From Luteimonas cucumeris (GTDB lineage Bacteria > Pseudomonadota > Gammaproteobacteria > Xanthomonadales > Xanthomonadaceae), in assembly GCF_007830035.1 (NCBI RefSeq), contig NZ_VLKN01000006.1, positions 124,001 through 188,000 on the forward strand: a stretch of 64,000 bases of DNA, given 5' to 3'. This document shows, piece after piece, positions 17,011 to 26,059 of the stretch; positions within the stretch are counted from its first letter, which is position 1; each line of letters begins with the position of its first letter. The notes beneath the pieces are model-generated. The model did no database searches. It was not told where the DNA came from and saw only the letters and a program-made list of their open reading frames with translations. A program made the translations under genes and the position numbers.

Positions 17011-17685
17011 TCATTCCTTCTCGAAGCGCGCGATCTCGTCGAGGATCCGCTGGCTGCGGCGGATGCCGTCGGCGCCGTCGGCGATGCAGCCATCTTCGCG
17101 TGTGGACCGTTGCGCCGCCGGTGTCCGCTGCTTCCACAGCTGGAACCCCCAGGTGCCGAGCAGGCCAGCCACGCTGATGGCGAGGCTGATCCAGATCCAG
17201 TCCGGCGTGGCCGCCTGCGAATCGACCTCACCCAGTCCGGCGAAGGCGACGACCACCGGCACCCACATGATCCACCACGGCAGGCCGCAGGCCTTGGCGT
17301 TGAGGTCGTAGAAGCGCAGCAGCCGCGCCATCTGCTTCTGGATCTTCAGCACCGGCGCGGAGTAATCGATGCTGCCCATCAGGCCGAGGGTGATGCCGGC
17401 GGCGGCCGTGGTGAGGACGCCGAAGGCATGGACCAGGACACCGGCGACAAGCAGGCCGGCAACGTCGGTGTTGCGGGTCCAGCAGGCGACGCCGAGCAGG
17501 ATCAGGCCGATCCCCAGCCCCATCTGCAGCAGCTGTCCCCACAACAGCGGGCGCAGACTGGAACGCGCCTTGTCGAGCTTGTTGTCCTTGAACAGCTGCA
17601 GGTTGATGGCGTTGTGCTGCTGCAGCCGGTGGTCCAGCGTCTGCCAGGCGGCCTTCAGTTCGTCGAGTTCCATGATGTTTTCCAT
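17011..17685 (-). CDS. Membrane protein encoded after ECF sigma factor (possible anti-sigma partner)
   Basis: 224 residues. The N-terminal cytosolic helix is charged (ELDELKAAWQTLDHRLQQH and INLQLFKDNKLDKARSSL), followed by four hydrophobic segments (LLQMGLGIGLILLGVAC, VLVHAFGVLTTAAAGITL, PWWIMWVPVVVAFAGL, WIWISLAISVAGLLGTWGF). The position 14 nt after an ECF sigma gene and the cytosolic N-terminus suggest a regulator of that sigma factor. No classical zinc anti-sigma HxxxCxxC motif is visible, so this is contextual. The ATG at 17685 is the first good start. Confidence 0.75.
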   Translation of the reverse strand: MENIMELDELKAAWQTLDHRLQQHNAINLQLFKDNKLDKARSSLRPLLWGQLLQMGLGIGLILLGVACWTRNTDVAGLLVAGVLVHAFGVLTTAAAGITLGLMGSIDYSAPVLKIQKQMARLLRFYDLNAKACGLPWWIMWVPVVVAFAGLGEVDSQAATPDWIWISLAISVAGLLGTWGFQLWKQRTPAAQRSTREDGCIADGADGIRRSQRILDEIARFEKE

Positions 17686-17699
17686 AGTCTGTCGTTCGG

Positions 17700-18212
17700 T
17701 CAGATTTCGGAGCGGATGCGCTGCTTGAGGCGGCTGATCTTGGTCGCCACGTTGGTTTCGCTGATGCCGAGGATGTCGGCGATCTCGCGATAGCTGTGGT
17801 CTTCCAGGTACAGCAGCAGCAACGCGCGGTTGAGCTTGTCCAGTTGCGCGATGAAACGGTGCAGGGCGCGTACGCGCTGTCCGGATTCGTGATCGCTGCC
17901 GCGTTCGTCGGCAAGATCGTGCAGCGTCTCGTCCAGCGGTACGGAGTGACGGTCGTGGTGGACGCTGCTGCGCACCTGCGAGATCGCCACGTTCAGCGCG
18001 ATCCGGTACATCCAGGTCGTGAACGGACGCACCGGGTCGTATTGCGGATAGGCACGCCACAACTGCGTGGCGATCTCCTGCGCCAGTTCATCGCGGTCCG
18101 CCGGATGCCAGGCGTAGGTGTTGACCACCTTGAACACGATCCGGCGATGGCGTTCCAGCAATTCGCCGAAGACCTGTCGTGCATCCGCAGTCATGGTGGC
18201 CATCTGTTCCAT
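17700..18212 (-). CDS. ECF-type RNA polymerase sigma factor
   Basis: 170 residues. Region 2: ELLERHRRIVFKVVNTYAWH then DRDELAQEIATQLWRAYPQY and FTTWMYRIALNVAISQVR. Region 4: LDKLNRALLLLYLEDHSYRE, IADILGISETNVATKISRLK. This is a standard extracytoplasmic-function sigma factor in structure. I chose the ATG at 18212; ATGs at 18203 and 18194 are alternatives. It is divergent from deaD with a 150-bp intergenic region and is followed directly by its membrane-protein partner. Confidence 0.93.
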   Translation of the reverse strand: MEQMATMTADARQVFGELLERHRRIVFKVVNTYAWHPADRDELAQEIATQLWRAYPQYDPVRPFTTWMYRIALNVAISQVRSSVHHDRHSVPLDETLHDLADERGSDHESGQRVRALHRFIAQLDKLNRALLLLYLEDHSYREIADILGISETNVATKISRLKQRIRSEI

Positions 18213-18363
18213 CGTGGATCCGGTTCCGTGGGCGATTGTGCTCGTCGGGACCATGATTCGCACGATCGCGGAAATCATCACAGCCGACGGCGGTTTTCGT
18301 TCTTTTAAGGCGGAAAGGCGTGCGAAAGCGCACAATGGGCTGCCCTGCAAGGCCGCTGCCGCC

Positions 18364-20205
18364 ATGACCGACGAACCCACCCCGACGCTGCTTTTTGCCG
18401 ATCTCGGCCTGTCCGGCCCGGTCATGGCAGCCGTGAAGTCGGTCGGCTACGAGTCGCCGTCGCCGATCCAGGCCGCGACCATACCGGCGCTGCTGCAGGG
18501 CCGCGACGTGCTGGGCCAGGCGCAGACCGGCACCGGCAAGACCGCGGCGTTCGCGCTGCCGATCCTGTCCAGGCTCGACCTGTCACGGAAGAAGCCGCAG
18601 GCACTGGTGCTGGCGCCGACGCGCGAACTGGCGATCCAAGTGGCCGAGGCTTTCCAGCGCTATGCCGCGCAGATCCCCGGTTTCCACGTGCTGCCGATCT
18701 ATGGCGGCCAGAGCTACGGCCCGCAGTTGAGCGCGCTGAATCGCGGCGTGCACGTCGTGGTCGGCACGCCGGGGCGGGTGATCGACCACCTCAACCGCGG
18801 TTCGCTGGATCTGTCGCAGCTCGTCTGGCTGGTGCTGGACGAGGCCGATGAAATGCTGCGCATGGGTTTCATCGACGATGTCGAAACGGTGCTGAAGAAG
18901 ACGCCGGAGTCGCGCCAGGTGGCGTTGTTCTCGGCGACCATGCCGGTGCAGATCCGGCGCATCGCGCAGACCTACCTGCGCGATCCGGCGGAAGTCACCA
19001 TCACCTCCAAGACCACCACCGCCACCAACATCCGCCAGCGCTACTGGTTCGTCAGCGGGCTGCACAAGCTCGACGCGCTGACCCGCATCCTGGAGGCGGA
19101 ACCGTTCGACGCGATGATCGTGTTCGCGCGCACCAAGTCCGGCACCGAGGAACTCGCCGAGAAGCTGCAGGCGCGGGGGCTGGCCGCCGCGGCGATCAAC
19201 GGCGACATCCAGCAGGCGCAGCGCGAGCGCACCATCCAGCAGCTCAAGGATGGCCAGCTCGATATCCTGGTCGCCACCGACGTGGCCGCGCGCGGACTCG
19301 ACGTCGAGCGGGTCAGCCACGTGCTGAACTACGACATTCCGTACGACACCGAAAGCTACGTCCACCGCATCGGCCGCACCGGCCGGGCCGGGCGCAGCGG
19401 CGAGGCGATCCTGTTCGTGACGCCGCGCGAAAAGGGCATGCTGCGCGCGATCGAGCGCGCCACGCGGCAGCCGATCCTGGAGATGCAGCTGCCCAGCGTC
19501 GAAGCGGTCAACGACAAGCGGGTCAACAAGTTCCTGGGTCGCATCACCGACACGCTGGCGGCCGGCGATTTCGATCTTTACCGCGACCTGGTGCAGCGTT
19601 ACGAGAACGAGCACAACGTGCCGGCGGTGGAGATTGCCGCCGCACTGGCCAAGCTGCTGCAGGGCAAGACGCCGTTGCTGCTGGCGCCGGAACGTGCGCG
19701 CGAGCCACGTGAGAGTTTCGAGCGACCGGTGCGCGCCGAGCGGCCGGCACGTGGCGAACGTTTCGAACGCGGCGAGCGTCCCGCGCGCGAACCGCAGGCG
19801 CCACACGCGGAGCGGCCGCGCTTCGACAAGCCGCCGCGCGGCGCGCCGGAACCGGGCATGGAAACCTTCCGCATCGAAGTCGGCCATGCGCATGGCGTGA
19901 AGCCGGGCAACATCGTCGGCGCGATCGCCAACGAGGCGGAGTTGGACGCGAAGTTCATCGGCCGTATCGACATCCACGACGACTATTCGGTGCTCGATCT
20001 GCCCGAGGGTATGCCGCGCGACCTGCTGATGATGCTGAAGAAGGTGCGCGTGGCTGGCCAGCCGCTGCGCATCCATCGGCTTGGCGATCCCGACGATGGT
20101 CCCTCGCCGCCAGGCAAGTCGTTTCCGCCCAGGCAGCCGCATCGCAAAGGGCCCGGATCGGCCGCGCCGCGTACGTTCAAGCCCAAGCCGAAAACCAAGC
20201 GCTGA
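18364..20205 (+). CDS. deaD: DEAD-box ATP-dependent RNA helicase DeaD (CsdA)
   Basis: 613 residues. All helicase motifs are visible: Q motif SPIQAATIPALL, motif I AQTGTGKTAA, motif II VLDEADEML, motif III LFSATMPV, motif V ATDVAARGLDVE and motif VI HRIGRTGRAG. A basic, arginine/proline-rich stretch (about 440-510) precedes the DbpA-type RNA-binding domain (ETFRIEVGHAHGVKPGNIVG, then FIGRIDIHDDYSVLDLPEGM). DeaD unwinds structured RNA in ribosome assembly and mRNA decay, especially in the cold. The ATG at 18364 gives the known N-terminal length; the frame is open for about 245 bp upstream. Confidence 0.96.
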   Translation: MTDEPTPTLLFADLGLSGPVMAAVKSVGYESPSPIQAATIPALLQGRDVLGQAQTGTGKTAAFALPILSRLDLSRKKPQALVLAPTRELAIQVAEAFQRYAAQIPGFHVLPIYGGQSYGPQLSALNRGVHVVVGTPGRVIDHLNRGSLDLSQLVWLVLDEADEMLRMGFIDDVETVLKKTPESRQVALFSATMPVQIRRIAQTYLRDPAEVTITSKTTTATNIRQRYWFVSGLHKLDALTRILEAEPFDAMIVFARTKSGTEELAEKLQARGLAAAAINGDIQQAQRERTIQQLKDGQLDILVATDVAARGLDVERVSHVLNYDIPYDTESYVHRIGRTGRAGRSGEAILFVTPREKGMLRAIERATRQPILEMQLPSVEAVNDKRVNKFLGRITDTLAAGDFDLYRDLVQRYENEHNVPAVEIAAALAKLLQGKTPLLLAPERAREPRESFERPVRAERPARGERFERGERPAREPQAPHAERPRFDKPPRGAPEPGMETFRIEVGHAHGVKPGNIVGAIANEAELDAKFIGRIDIHDDYSVLDLPEGMPRDLLMMLKKVRVAGQPLRIHRLGDPDDGPSPPGKSFPPRQPHRKGPGSAAPRTFKPKPKTKR

Positions 20206-20250
20206 AGATCGCACTCGCTTTCGCCCAGCTATCAGGGGAATCGCCAACGC

Positions 20251-20853
20251 ATGAAAACGCTCGTGCTGACCTTGCTCCTTCTTGCCAGCGCGCCTGCGCT
20301 GGCCGCCGAGCCGCTGCAGGCATGCGCCATTCCGCAATGGCGCCACCTCTACACCAGCGATCCGCAGGGCCAGGATGCCGGCGGGAGCCGCCAGCATCTG
20401 CTGGATGCCTTGCGTCGCGGCAGTCCGCTGCGCGTGGGTTGGGGCGAGGCGGACGCCGACGGCAAGTGGGCGGTGGAAGAATTCGCCGATGCCGGGTTCA
20501 CCAATCTGATGAACGGCCGCGATGTCGTCGCGCAGCTCGACAGCGCGATGATCCAGACCGATTACACCGATGCGACCAAAGCCGGCCTACGCGATCCGGC
20601 GCTGCGCTGGCATGCGCTCGCATCGACGGACGGGCGCCTGGAAGCGCTGATGGTGGAAGTCGCCACGGGCAAGGTGACGCGCAAGCTGGTGCAGCGCACG
20701 CATTTCCACTGGTATGCGTTCGCACCGGATCCTGCCTGCGATGCGAGGCCGGCGATCAACAGCGCGCCGCGCGGACGCATGAACGAATTGATTTTCGACA
20801 GCCGCAAAGCCGAACCTGCTTCTGCACCTGCACCTGTAAAGCCAGCGAAGTAA
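20251..20853 (+). CDS. Exported hypothetical protein
   Basis: 200 residues. Signal peptide (LVLTLLLLASAPALA, cleavage near 19) then a small domain: CAIPQWRHLYTSDPQGQDAG, SPLRVGWGEADADGKWAVEE and KLVQRTHFHWYAFAP with a cysteine-containing tail. Two cysteines (CAIP and DPAC) could form a disulfide in the periplasm. I do not recognise the family. A long proline/alanine C-terminus follows. The extragenic palindrome at 20864-20894 lies just downstream. Confidence 0.7.
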   Translation: MKTLVLTLLLLASAPALAAEPLQACAIPQWRHLYTSDPQGQDAGGSRQHLLDALRRGSPLRVGWGEADADGKWAVEEFADAGFTNLMNGRDVVAQLDSAMIQTDYTDATKAGLRDPALRWHALASTDGRLEALMVEVATGKVTRKLVQRTHFHWYAFAPDPACDARPAINSAPRGRMNELIFDSRKAEPASAPAPVKPAK

Positions 20854-20863
20854 CGCCTTTCAA

Positions 20864-20894
20864 GCCGTCATTCCCGCTTTCGCGAGATGACGGC
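20864..20894. repeat. Short extragenic palindrome of the CGTCATTCCCGC type
   Basis: Arms GCCGTCAT (20864-20871) and ATGACGGC (20887-20894) flank an inner CCCGCTTTCGCG. The same outer sequence occurs at 25579-25609, 29169-29200 and, inverted, 49153-49185. It behaves as a REP-like hairpin repeat between convergent genes here. Confidence 0.8.
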
Positions 20895-20915
20895 TGCAAG
20901 CAGAGCCAATAATCC

Positions 20916-21626
20916 TCAGCGCACGCTGACCGCGATCGGCTCAGGCCGATATAGCTTGGGAAACTGCTGCTTCAACGCCACCACTTTTGGCGCATCGTTA
21001 TGGACGATGTACGGATCGTTCGGATGCAGCCGCGCGTAATCCTGGTGATAGGCCTCGGCCGGATGGAACTTCTGCAGCGGCACCAGCTGGGTGACGATCG
21101 GCGACGGAAACGCCTTCGCCGCATCGAGTTGTGCCACGTAGGCCTGCGCGATCCGCTTCTGCTGCGCATCGCCGTAGAAGATCGCTGACCGATACTGCCT
21201 GCCGCGATCCGGACCCTGCCGGTTCAATTGAGTCGGATCGTGCGCGACCGAAAAAAACACCTTCAGCAACTGGCCATAGCTGATCTGCGAAGGGTCATAG
21301 ACTACCTTGACGACCTCCGCATGGTCGCTGCGACCGCGGCTGACGGCATGGTAATTGGCATCGTCCGCGTCGCCGCCGGCGTAACCGGACGAAACCTGTC
21401 GTACGCCTTTTACGTGTTCGAACACCGCTTCGACGCCCCAGAAACAGCCGCCGGCAAGTACCGCCGTCGCGCTGTCACTGGTGGAGAATGGCGGGTCGAT
21501 CTCAGGATCCGGCAACGCCACCGGCTTGCTGCTGGCGATGCCGGCATTGCAGGCCAGCAATGCGGTGCAGACGGCGGCAGCCAGCAGTGCGCGGAGGGAG
21601 CAGCGGGCAAGAGTGCGGATGTCCAT
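20916..21626 (-). CDS. msrA: Exported peptide methionine-S-sulfoxide reductase MsrA
   Basis: 236 residues. Lipoprotein-type signal with lipobox TALLAC, then the MsrA domain: [20 protein letters not shown] (catalytic Cys in GCFWG), [21 protein letters not shown] and [11 protein letters not shown]. It reduces methionine-S-sulfoxide in damaged proteins. The signal places it in the envelope, in contrast to the cytosolic E. coli enzyme. It begins 25 bp after msrB in the same direction, forming an msrB-msrA operon. Confidence 0.94.
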   Translation of the reverse strand: MDIRTLARCSLRALLAAAVCTALLACNAGIASSKPVALPDPEIDPPFSTSDSATAVLAGGCFWGVEAVFEHVKGVRQVSSGYAGGDADDANYHAVSRGRSDHAEVVKVVYDPSQISYGQLLKVFFSVAHDPTQLNRQGPDRGRQYRSAIFYGDAQQKRIAQAYVAQLDAAKAFPSPIVTQLVPLQKFHPAEAYHQDYARLHPNDPYIVHNDAPKVVALKQQFPKLYRPEPIAVSVR

Positions 21627-21651
21627 TGGGGGCTCCAGTGGCGGCGGGTGC

Positions 21652-22245
21652 TCAGGTGGCCCTGGCAAACCTGAGCGCGACCGAATTCATGCAATAGCGC
21701 AGGCCGGTGGGTTTCGGGCCATCGTCGAAGACATGGCCCAGGTGCGCATCGCAGCGAGCGCAGGAAACGCCGGTGCGGACCATGCCGAACGTGCGGTCCT
21801 CGTGTTCGTGGACGTTCCCGCGCGCGATCGGTTGCCAGAAGCTCGGCCAGCCGGTGCCGGATTCGAACTTGGTGGCCGAATCGAACAGCGCGGTATCGCA
21901 GCAGATGCAGCGGAACACGCCCTTGTCGTGCACGTCCAGCAGCGCGCCGGAGTAGGCGCGCTCGGTGCCGGCGCGGCGAGTGACGTTGAACGCGGCGGGC
22001 GAGAGCTGCCTGCGCCACTCGGTCTCGGACTTGACCAGTTTCGGTACGGTGACGCTGCGCAGCCGCCTGCCGTCATCGGAAAATTCGACCAGCGTGACCG
22101 GCCCGGACGCCGCTGCGTTCGCGCTGGCGGCGGCCACGGCCGGACTCTGCCGGCTGCAACCGAACACGAAGCCGGCGAGTGTCAGGGTCGAGGCGATCAC
22201 GAAGCGGCGGCGGGGTTCTGCGGTAGGCATGTCGTTTGCGATCAT
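21652..22245 (-). CDS. msrB: Exported peptide methionine-R-sulfoxide reductase MsrB
   Basis: 197 residues. An RRR-containing signal with a hydrophobic segment ends LAGFVFGC, a likely lipobox. The MsrB domain shows the two zinc CxxC pairs (CICC and CARC), [28 protein letters not shown] and the catalytic cysteine in [12 protein letters not shown]. It reduces methionine-R-sulfoxide. The ATG at 22245 or 22230 is possible. It forms an operon with msrA, 25 bp downstream. The divergent AraC gene begins 160 bp away. Confidence 0.93.
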   Translation of the reverse strand: MIANDMPTAEPRRRFVIASTLTLAGFVFGCSRQSPAVAAASANAAASGPVTLVEFSDDGRRLRSVTVPKLVKSETEWRRQLSPAAFNVTRRAGTERAYSGALLDVHDKGVFRCICCDTALFDSATKFESGTGWPSFWQPIARGNVHEHEDRTFGMVRTGVSCARCDAHLGHVFDDGPKPTGLRYCMNSVALRFARAT

Positions 22246-22404
22246 GATGGCCGAGCCAAGGACACGGATAGGTGGACCGATGCGGGCGTAGCAGGTTCCG
22301 CTTCGGCCGGAACCGTATTCATCTTCGCACGGTGCCAAACGCAGGATTTGGCCCGGTTTCATCAGGTTAGACCTGCGTCGATGAACGCCGGTGTAGGCTT
22401 GGGC

Positions 22405-23268
22405 ATGGCCGGAATCCTGTTCCGTAACGCTTCGCTTGCCGTGCTGGACTATCGCTGCAGCGCCGGACCGGACAGCCGGCCGTATGTGGAGTCGTTCGGC
22501 AGCCACTCGGTGTCGTACGTGCGCAAGGGCAGTTTCGGCGTATGCAGCCGCGGCCGGGCGCATGAACTGGTCGCTGGCGCGATTTTGATCGGATACCCGG
22601 GCGACGAATTCATGTGTACCCATGATCACCACGCCTGCGGCGACGAATGCCTGTCGTTCCACCTGTCGCCGGCGCTGGTCGAGACGCTTGGCGATCGCAT
22701 CGACACCTGGCGCCTGGGATGCCTGCCGCCGCTTCCGGAACTGATGGTGTGGGGAGAAATGGCACAGGCCGTGGCGGAAGGTCGCAGCGATATCGGCATC
22801 GACGAAATCGCGCTGGCGTTCGTGGCGCGTTTCATCGACCTGGCGTCCGGGCAGCGACGCGAACGCTGGCGCTCGCGTTCGCCGCAGGCGCGGGCGCGCG
22901 ACCACCGGCGCGCGGTCGAAGCGGCGCTGTGGCTGGATTCCCATTGCACTACGGACGTGGACCTGCAGCAGGCCGCGGAAATCGCCGGCCTCAGCCCGTT
23001 CCATTTCCTGCGCCTGTTCGCGGATGTCACCGGCGTCACGCCGCACCAGTACCTGGTGCGTGCGCGACTGCGCCGTGCGGCGCGGATGCTGGCCGTCGAT
23101 GGGCGTGCGATCACCGATGTCGCGTTCGATGCGGGTTTCGGCGACGTGTCCAACTTCGTGCGGACCTTCCATCGTGCCGCCGGCGCTTCGCCGCGGCACT
23201 TCCGGCAGGCCGCGCGCGGCGATCGCAAGATTCTCCAAGAACGGCTGGTCGCGAGCGCGCGACGATAG
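22405..23268 (+). CDS. AraC family transcriptional regulator
   Basis: 287 residues. An N-terminal sensing domain with cysteines and histidines ([19 protein letters not shown], which could bind metal) is followed by the Ara[24 protein letters not shown] then [20 protein letters not shown] and [20 protein letters not shown]. The ATG at 22405 follows a GGCTTGGGC stretch; 22381 is an alternative. It leads a forward run of VOC, DUF3237 and cupin genes and is divergent from msrBA, so it may control one or both. Confidence 0.88.
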   Translation: MAGILFRNASLAVLDYRCSAGPDSRPYVESFGSHSVSYVRKGSFGVCSRGRAHELVAGAILIGYPGDEFMCTHDHHACGDECLSFHLSPALVETLGDRIDTWRLGCLPPLPELMVWGEMAQAVAEGRSDIGIDEIALAFVARFIDLASGQRRERWRSRSPQARARDHRRAVEAALWLDSHCTTDVDLQQAAEIAGLSPFHFLRLFADVTGVTPHQYLVRARLRRAARMLAVDGRAITDVAFDAGFGDVSNFVRTFHRAAGASPRHFRQAARGDRKILQERLVASARR

Positions 23269-23291
23269 ATCCTCCCGCACAGGAGGTTGCC

Positions 23292-23642
23292 ATGTACGAC
23301 CATATCGGCCTGAAAGTGAAGGACGTCGCGGCCAGCGTCCGTTTCTACGCCGCGGCGCTGAAGCCGCTCGGCCACGCGATCGACGATTCCGGTACCGGCT
23401 TCGGCCCGCCCGGCGAACCGGCGTTGTGGCTGTATGCGCAGCCGTCGTCCGGCAGCGGCGTGCACCTGGCGTTCAAGGCACGGGATCGCAGCGCGGTGGA
23501 TCGTTTCCACGCCGCCGGCCTGGAGGCGGGCGGGCGCGACAATGGCAAGCCCGGCGTGCGCAGCGACTACAGCCCCGACTACTACGCCGCATTCCTGCTC
23601 GACCCCGACGGCAACAATGTCGAAGCCGTCTGCATGGAGTAG
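23292..23642 (+). CDS. VOC superfamily (glyoxalase-like) protein
   Basis: 116 residues, one complete VOC domain: MYDHIGLKVKDVAASVRFYA, LWLYAQPSSG, VHLAFKARDRSAVDRFHAAG and FLLDPDGNNVEAVCME. Metal-binding positions His4, a His near HLAFKA and Glu near the end are present. VOC enzymes include glyoxalases, dioxygenases and resistance proteins; the substrate is not determined. A perfect AGGAGG site lies 6 nt before the ATG. It follows the AraC gene by 23 bp. Confidence 0.9.
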   Translation: MYDHIGLKVKDVAASVRFYAAALKPLGHAIDDSGTGFGPPGEPALWLYAQPSSGSGVHLAFKARDRSAVDRFHAAGLEAGGRDNGKPGVRSDYSPDYYAAFLLDPDGNNVEAVCME

Positions 23643-23645
23643 ATC

Positions 23646-24119
23646 ATGTCCAGGGCCACGGTCCAGCTGCACAACGACTATCTGCTGACGCTGCATGCGC
23701 CGATGGCGGGACCGCCGTTGGCGGTCGACGACGCGCTTACGATCTTCCACAGCGACAGCGGCTGGGCGAAGGGTCCGCGGATCGAGGCCGCGATCGTCGC
23801 GCCGACCGGCGACTGGCTGCGGACGATGCCCGACGGCACGCTGCAGGTCGATGCGCGAATGACCCTGCGCACCGGTGACGATGCCCTGATCCACGTACGT
23901 TATGGCGGCGTCATCCGCATGTCGCCGCAGCAGTACCAGGCGATGGGCGCGGGCGCGACGTTGACGTCGGACGATATCTATTTCGTGATCGCGCCGGTGT
24001 TCCAGACTTCGCATCCGGCTTACCTGTGGTTGAACCAGGTGCAGGCGATCGGCAAGGCGGTCGCGGTGAAGGGCGGTGACGGCGGCTACGTGGCCTACGA
24101 CGTGTTCGCCATCCGCTGA
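23646..24119 (+). CDS. DUF3237 family protein
   Basis: 157 residues: LLTLHAPMAGPPLAVDDALT, IFHSDSGWAKGPRIEA, TLQVDARMTLRTGDDALIHV and TSDDIYFVIAPVFQTSHPAY ending WLNQVQAIGKAVAV. This is the DUF3237 beta-barrel, found in many proteobacteria and fungi without known function. It begins 3 bp after the VOC stop codon, so it is in the same transcript. No catalytic residues are evident beyond a conserved His/Tyr. Confidence 0.85.
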   Translation: MSRATVQLHNDYLLTLHAPMAGPPLAVDDALTIFHSDSGWAKGPRIEAAIVAPTGDWLRTMPDGTLQVDARMTLRTGDDALIHVRYGGVIRMSPQQYQAMGAGATLTSDDIYFVIAPVFQTSHPAYLWLNQVQAIGKAVAVKGGDGGYVAYDVFAIR

Positions 24120-24193
24120 GGCGTGCCCGCCTGCATGCGGAATTGACGCCGCGCCGCGTACCTTGGCGTTCCCGGATTCGACGGCTACGACGC

Positions 24194-24538
24194 ATGCAGC
24201 GCAAATCGCTGAGGTTCGGAAAGGGCTTCCGTGTCGCTTTCAGCGTGCGCAGGGCACAGGCGGCGGAAATGGTGCTGGCGCCCGGCGATTGCGAAGGCGA
24301 CGAGGACAATCGCCATCGCGGCGCCGACCAATGGCTGTACGTGGTGTCGGGCACCGGCGTCGCCACCGTGGAGGGCAGGCGCGTGCCCTTGAAGACCGGT
24401 ACGCTGCTGGTGATCGAGAAACGCGAGCGCCACGAAATCCGCAACACGGGGCGCACCTTGCTGAAGACGCTGAACTTCTATTACCCGCCGGCTTTCGATG
24501 GCGAGGGCGATCCGGTCGGACCCGGCCGCGAACACTGA
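24194..24538 (+). CDS. Cupin domain protein
   Basis: 114 residues, a single cupin: VLAPGDCEGDEDNRHRGADQ then WLYVVSGTGVATVEGRRVPL, LLVIEKRERHEIRNTG and LKTLNFYYPPAF. The metal-binding first motif is degenerate (NRHRGADQWLYVV) but the His and Gln/Trp remain, and the second motif has HEIRNTG. Metal binding is likely but unproved. The ATG at 24194 is chosen by length. It ends 3 bp before the convergent EamA gene and is the last of the AraC-VOC-DUF3237 run. Confidence 0.82.
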   Translation: MQRKSLRFGKGFRVAFSVRRAQAAEMVLAPGDCEGDEDNRHRGADQWLYVVSGTGVATVEGRRVPLKTGTLLVIEKRERHEIRNTGRTLLKTLNFYYPPAFDGEGDPVGPGREH

Positions 24539-24541
24539 GCG

Positions 24542-25489
24542 TCAGTCCGCCGCGCCCTTGGCTTCGGAAGTCGCCAGCACTTCGGGGTGCTGCAGGCGCC
24601 TGGGCCGGCCGATCAGTGGATAGACCAGCACGGCGGCCAGGATGATGGCCACGCCCAGATAGAACTGCGGCGTCAGTTCGCGTTGTTCGTTGAGCAGCAG
24701 GATCGCCAGGATGATGGCGTAAACCGGCTCCAGGTTGATCGCCAGCTGCGCGGCGAAGGCGCTCATGTGGCGCAGCGCCACCAGCGACAGCGCGAACGGA
24801 AGCAGGGTGCAGGCCAGCGCGAGGGCGAGCAGGTAGCCGGCGTCCTGGAGGCCGGGCAGCGCGAACAGGTCGCCGGAGAATGCGGGAAAGACCAGCGGCA
24901 TCAACGGCGCCAGCAAGGTCAGCAACAGCACGCCGGCGCCGAGTTCCAGCGCGGTCACCGTCAGCGGATCGCCATGCTCGACCAGGCGCTTGTTGAGCGA
25001 ACCGAACAGCGCCACCAGCAACGCCGACAAGACCCCGATCGCGACGCCCAGGCGCATGTCGGCGGGCACGCCGCCGACCACGAGGACCACGCCGGGCAGC
25101 ACCGCGATGCCGAGCAGCACGTCGCGCAGCGAGAACGGGCGCCGTACCAGCCACGGTTCCAGCAGCGCGGTCATCGGCGTCGCCAACGCGATGCAGGTGG
25201 CGCCGACGGAGGCGTTGGACAGCTTGATCGAGCCATAGAAGGTCAGCCAGTGCAGCGCGACCAGCACGCCGATGCCGCAATAGGCCAACGCCAGTCGCGG
25301 CGACATTGCGCGCAGGCCACGCCACACGCGTGGCACCAGGGCCAGTACCGCCACCACCAGCAGCATGCGCCACCACACCAGCGGCAACGCCGGCAGCGTG
25401 ATCAGTTTGCCGAAGATGGCGGTGAAGCCCCACAGCAGTACACAGGCGTGGATCTGGAACTGGGCTTTGGTGGTGGGGGTCATTGGCAT
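24542..25489 (-). CDS. EamA/DMT family permease
   Basis: 315 residues with ten predicted helices, starting with FQIHACVLLWGFTAIFGKLI and RMLLVVAVLALVP. Two EamA repeats are visible, the second ending LAINLEPVYAIILAILLL (the conserved P-x-x-A-x-x-x-A-x-x-x-L pattern). DMT permeases export amino acids and metabolites. Start at 25489; an ATG at 25483 is in frame. It converges with the cupin gene and is divergent from the MFS transporter across the repeat-filled 1-kb gap. Confidence 0.88.
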   Translation of the reverse strand: MPMTPTTKAQFQIHACVLLWGFTAIFGKLITLPALPLVWWRMLLVVAVLALVPRVWRGLRAMSPRLALAYCGIGVLVALHWLTFYGSIKLSNASVGATCIALATPMTALLEPWLVRRPFSLRDVLLGIAVLPGVVLVVGGVPADMRLGVAIGVLSALLVALFGSLNKRLVEHGDPLTVTALELGAGVLLLTLLAPLMPLVFPAFSGDLFALPGLQDAGYLLALALACTLLPFALSLVALRHMSAFAAQLAINLEPVYAIILAILLLNEQRELTPQFYLGVAIILAAVLVYPLIGRPRRLQHPEVLATSEAKGAAD

Positions 25490-25578
25490 GTGCGCATTAT
25501 GCGGCCGACGCGTTGCGTCACTCCCGGTTGGAAGAGATTGATGGCGCAGCGAGCCTGCTGTTGCTGTTTGCTTTTTTA

Positions 25579-25609
25579 GCCGTCATCCCCGCGAGGGCGG
25601 GGATCCAGC
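25579..25609. repeat. Extragenic palindrome (GTCATCCCCGC type)
   Basis: GTCATCCCCGC faces GCGGGGAT across a short loop GAGG. It has the same outer CGTCAT sequence as the palindromes at 20864, 29169 and 49153. Confidence 0.75.
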
Positions 25610-25690
25610 GACTTGCTCTTGCCGTTGAAGGGGCGACGCGTTTGCCGACCTCCGGTCGGGTTTGACCAGCCTACGGCTGTTGTAAAGCGC

Positions 25691-25876
25691 TTCCGCCTGC
25701 TACCGCAGTCGGGTCACTTTCTCTTGATGGGGCCAAGAGAAAGTAACCAAAGAGAAGGCCCCTCCCCGACAAGTCAATCCGGCCAGTTGGGGAGTGGCGC
25801 GCGATTTTCCGACTCGCCCTCCTGGCTCGGTCGGAAAACGGCGGCCATCCATGGCCGCCGCCCTTCGGGTCTATGG
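25691..25876 (+). repeat. Structured interspersed repeat, copy A
   Basis: Nearly matches copy B (48910-49092, reverse) over about 185 bp. It carries four consecutive stem-loops: ACTTTCTCTTG with CCAAGAGAAAGT (25716-25746); CTCCCC with GGGGAG (25762-25796 region); TTTTCCGAC with GTCGGAAAA (25806-25839 region); and GGCGGCCAT with ATGGCCGCC (25842-25861 region). It lies between divergent EamA and MFS genes. The order of hairpins is conserved with copy B. Confidence 0.9.
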
Positions 25877-26059
25877 AGTAGCTCGGATCGCTGACAGTTC
25901 GTGCCAACAGCCAACAGCCGCGGCTAAGCCCAAATAAATTGGCAGACTGCGAAGGACACGCAAGCGCGGTGATCTGATTTCAAGCGAGAACAAGAAGATC
26001 ATTCGCGATGAAAGCTGCACCGAACTAGCGCCCATTGAGTGCAACGCCTGCCAAGCCGG

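Noticed and set aside
18583-20397. 604-residue reading frame on the reverse strand over deaD
   Set aside because: It is antisense to deaD, which has all helicase motifs; the GC-rich codons keep the opposite frame open. The translated text is low-complexity and matches no family.
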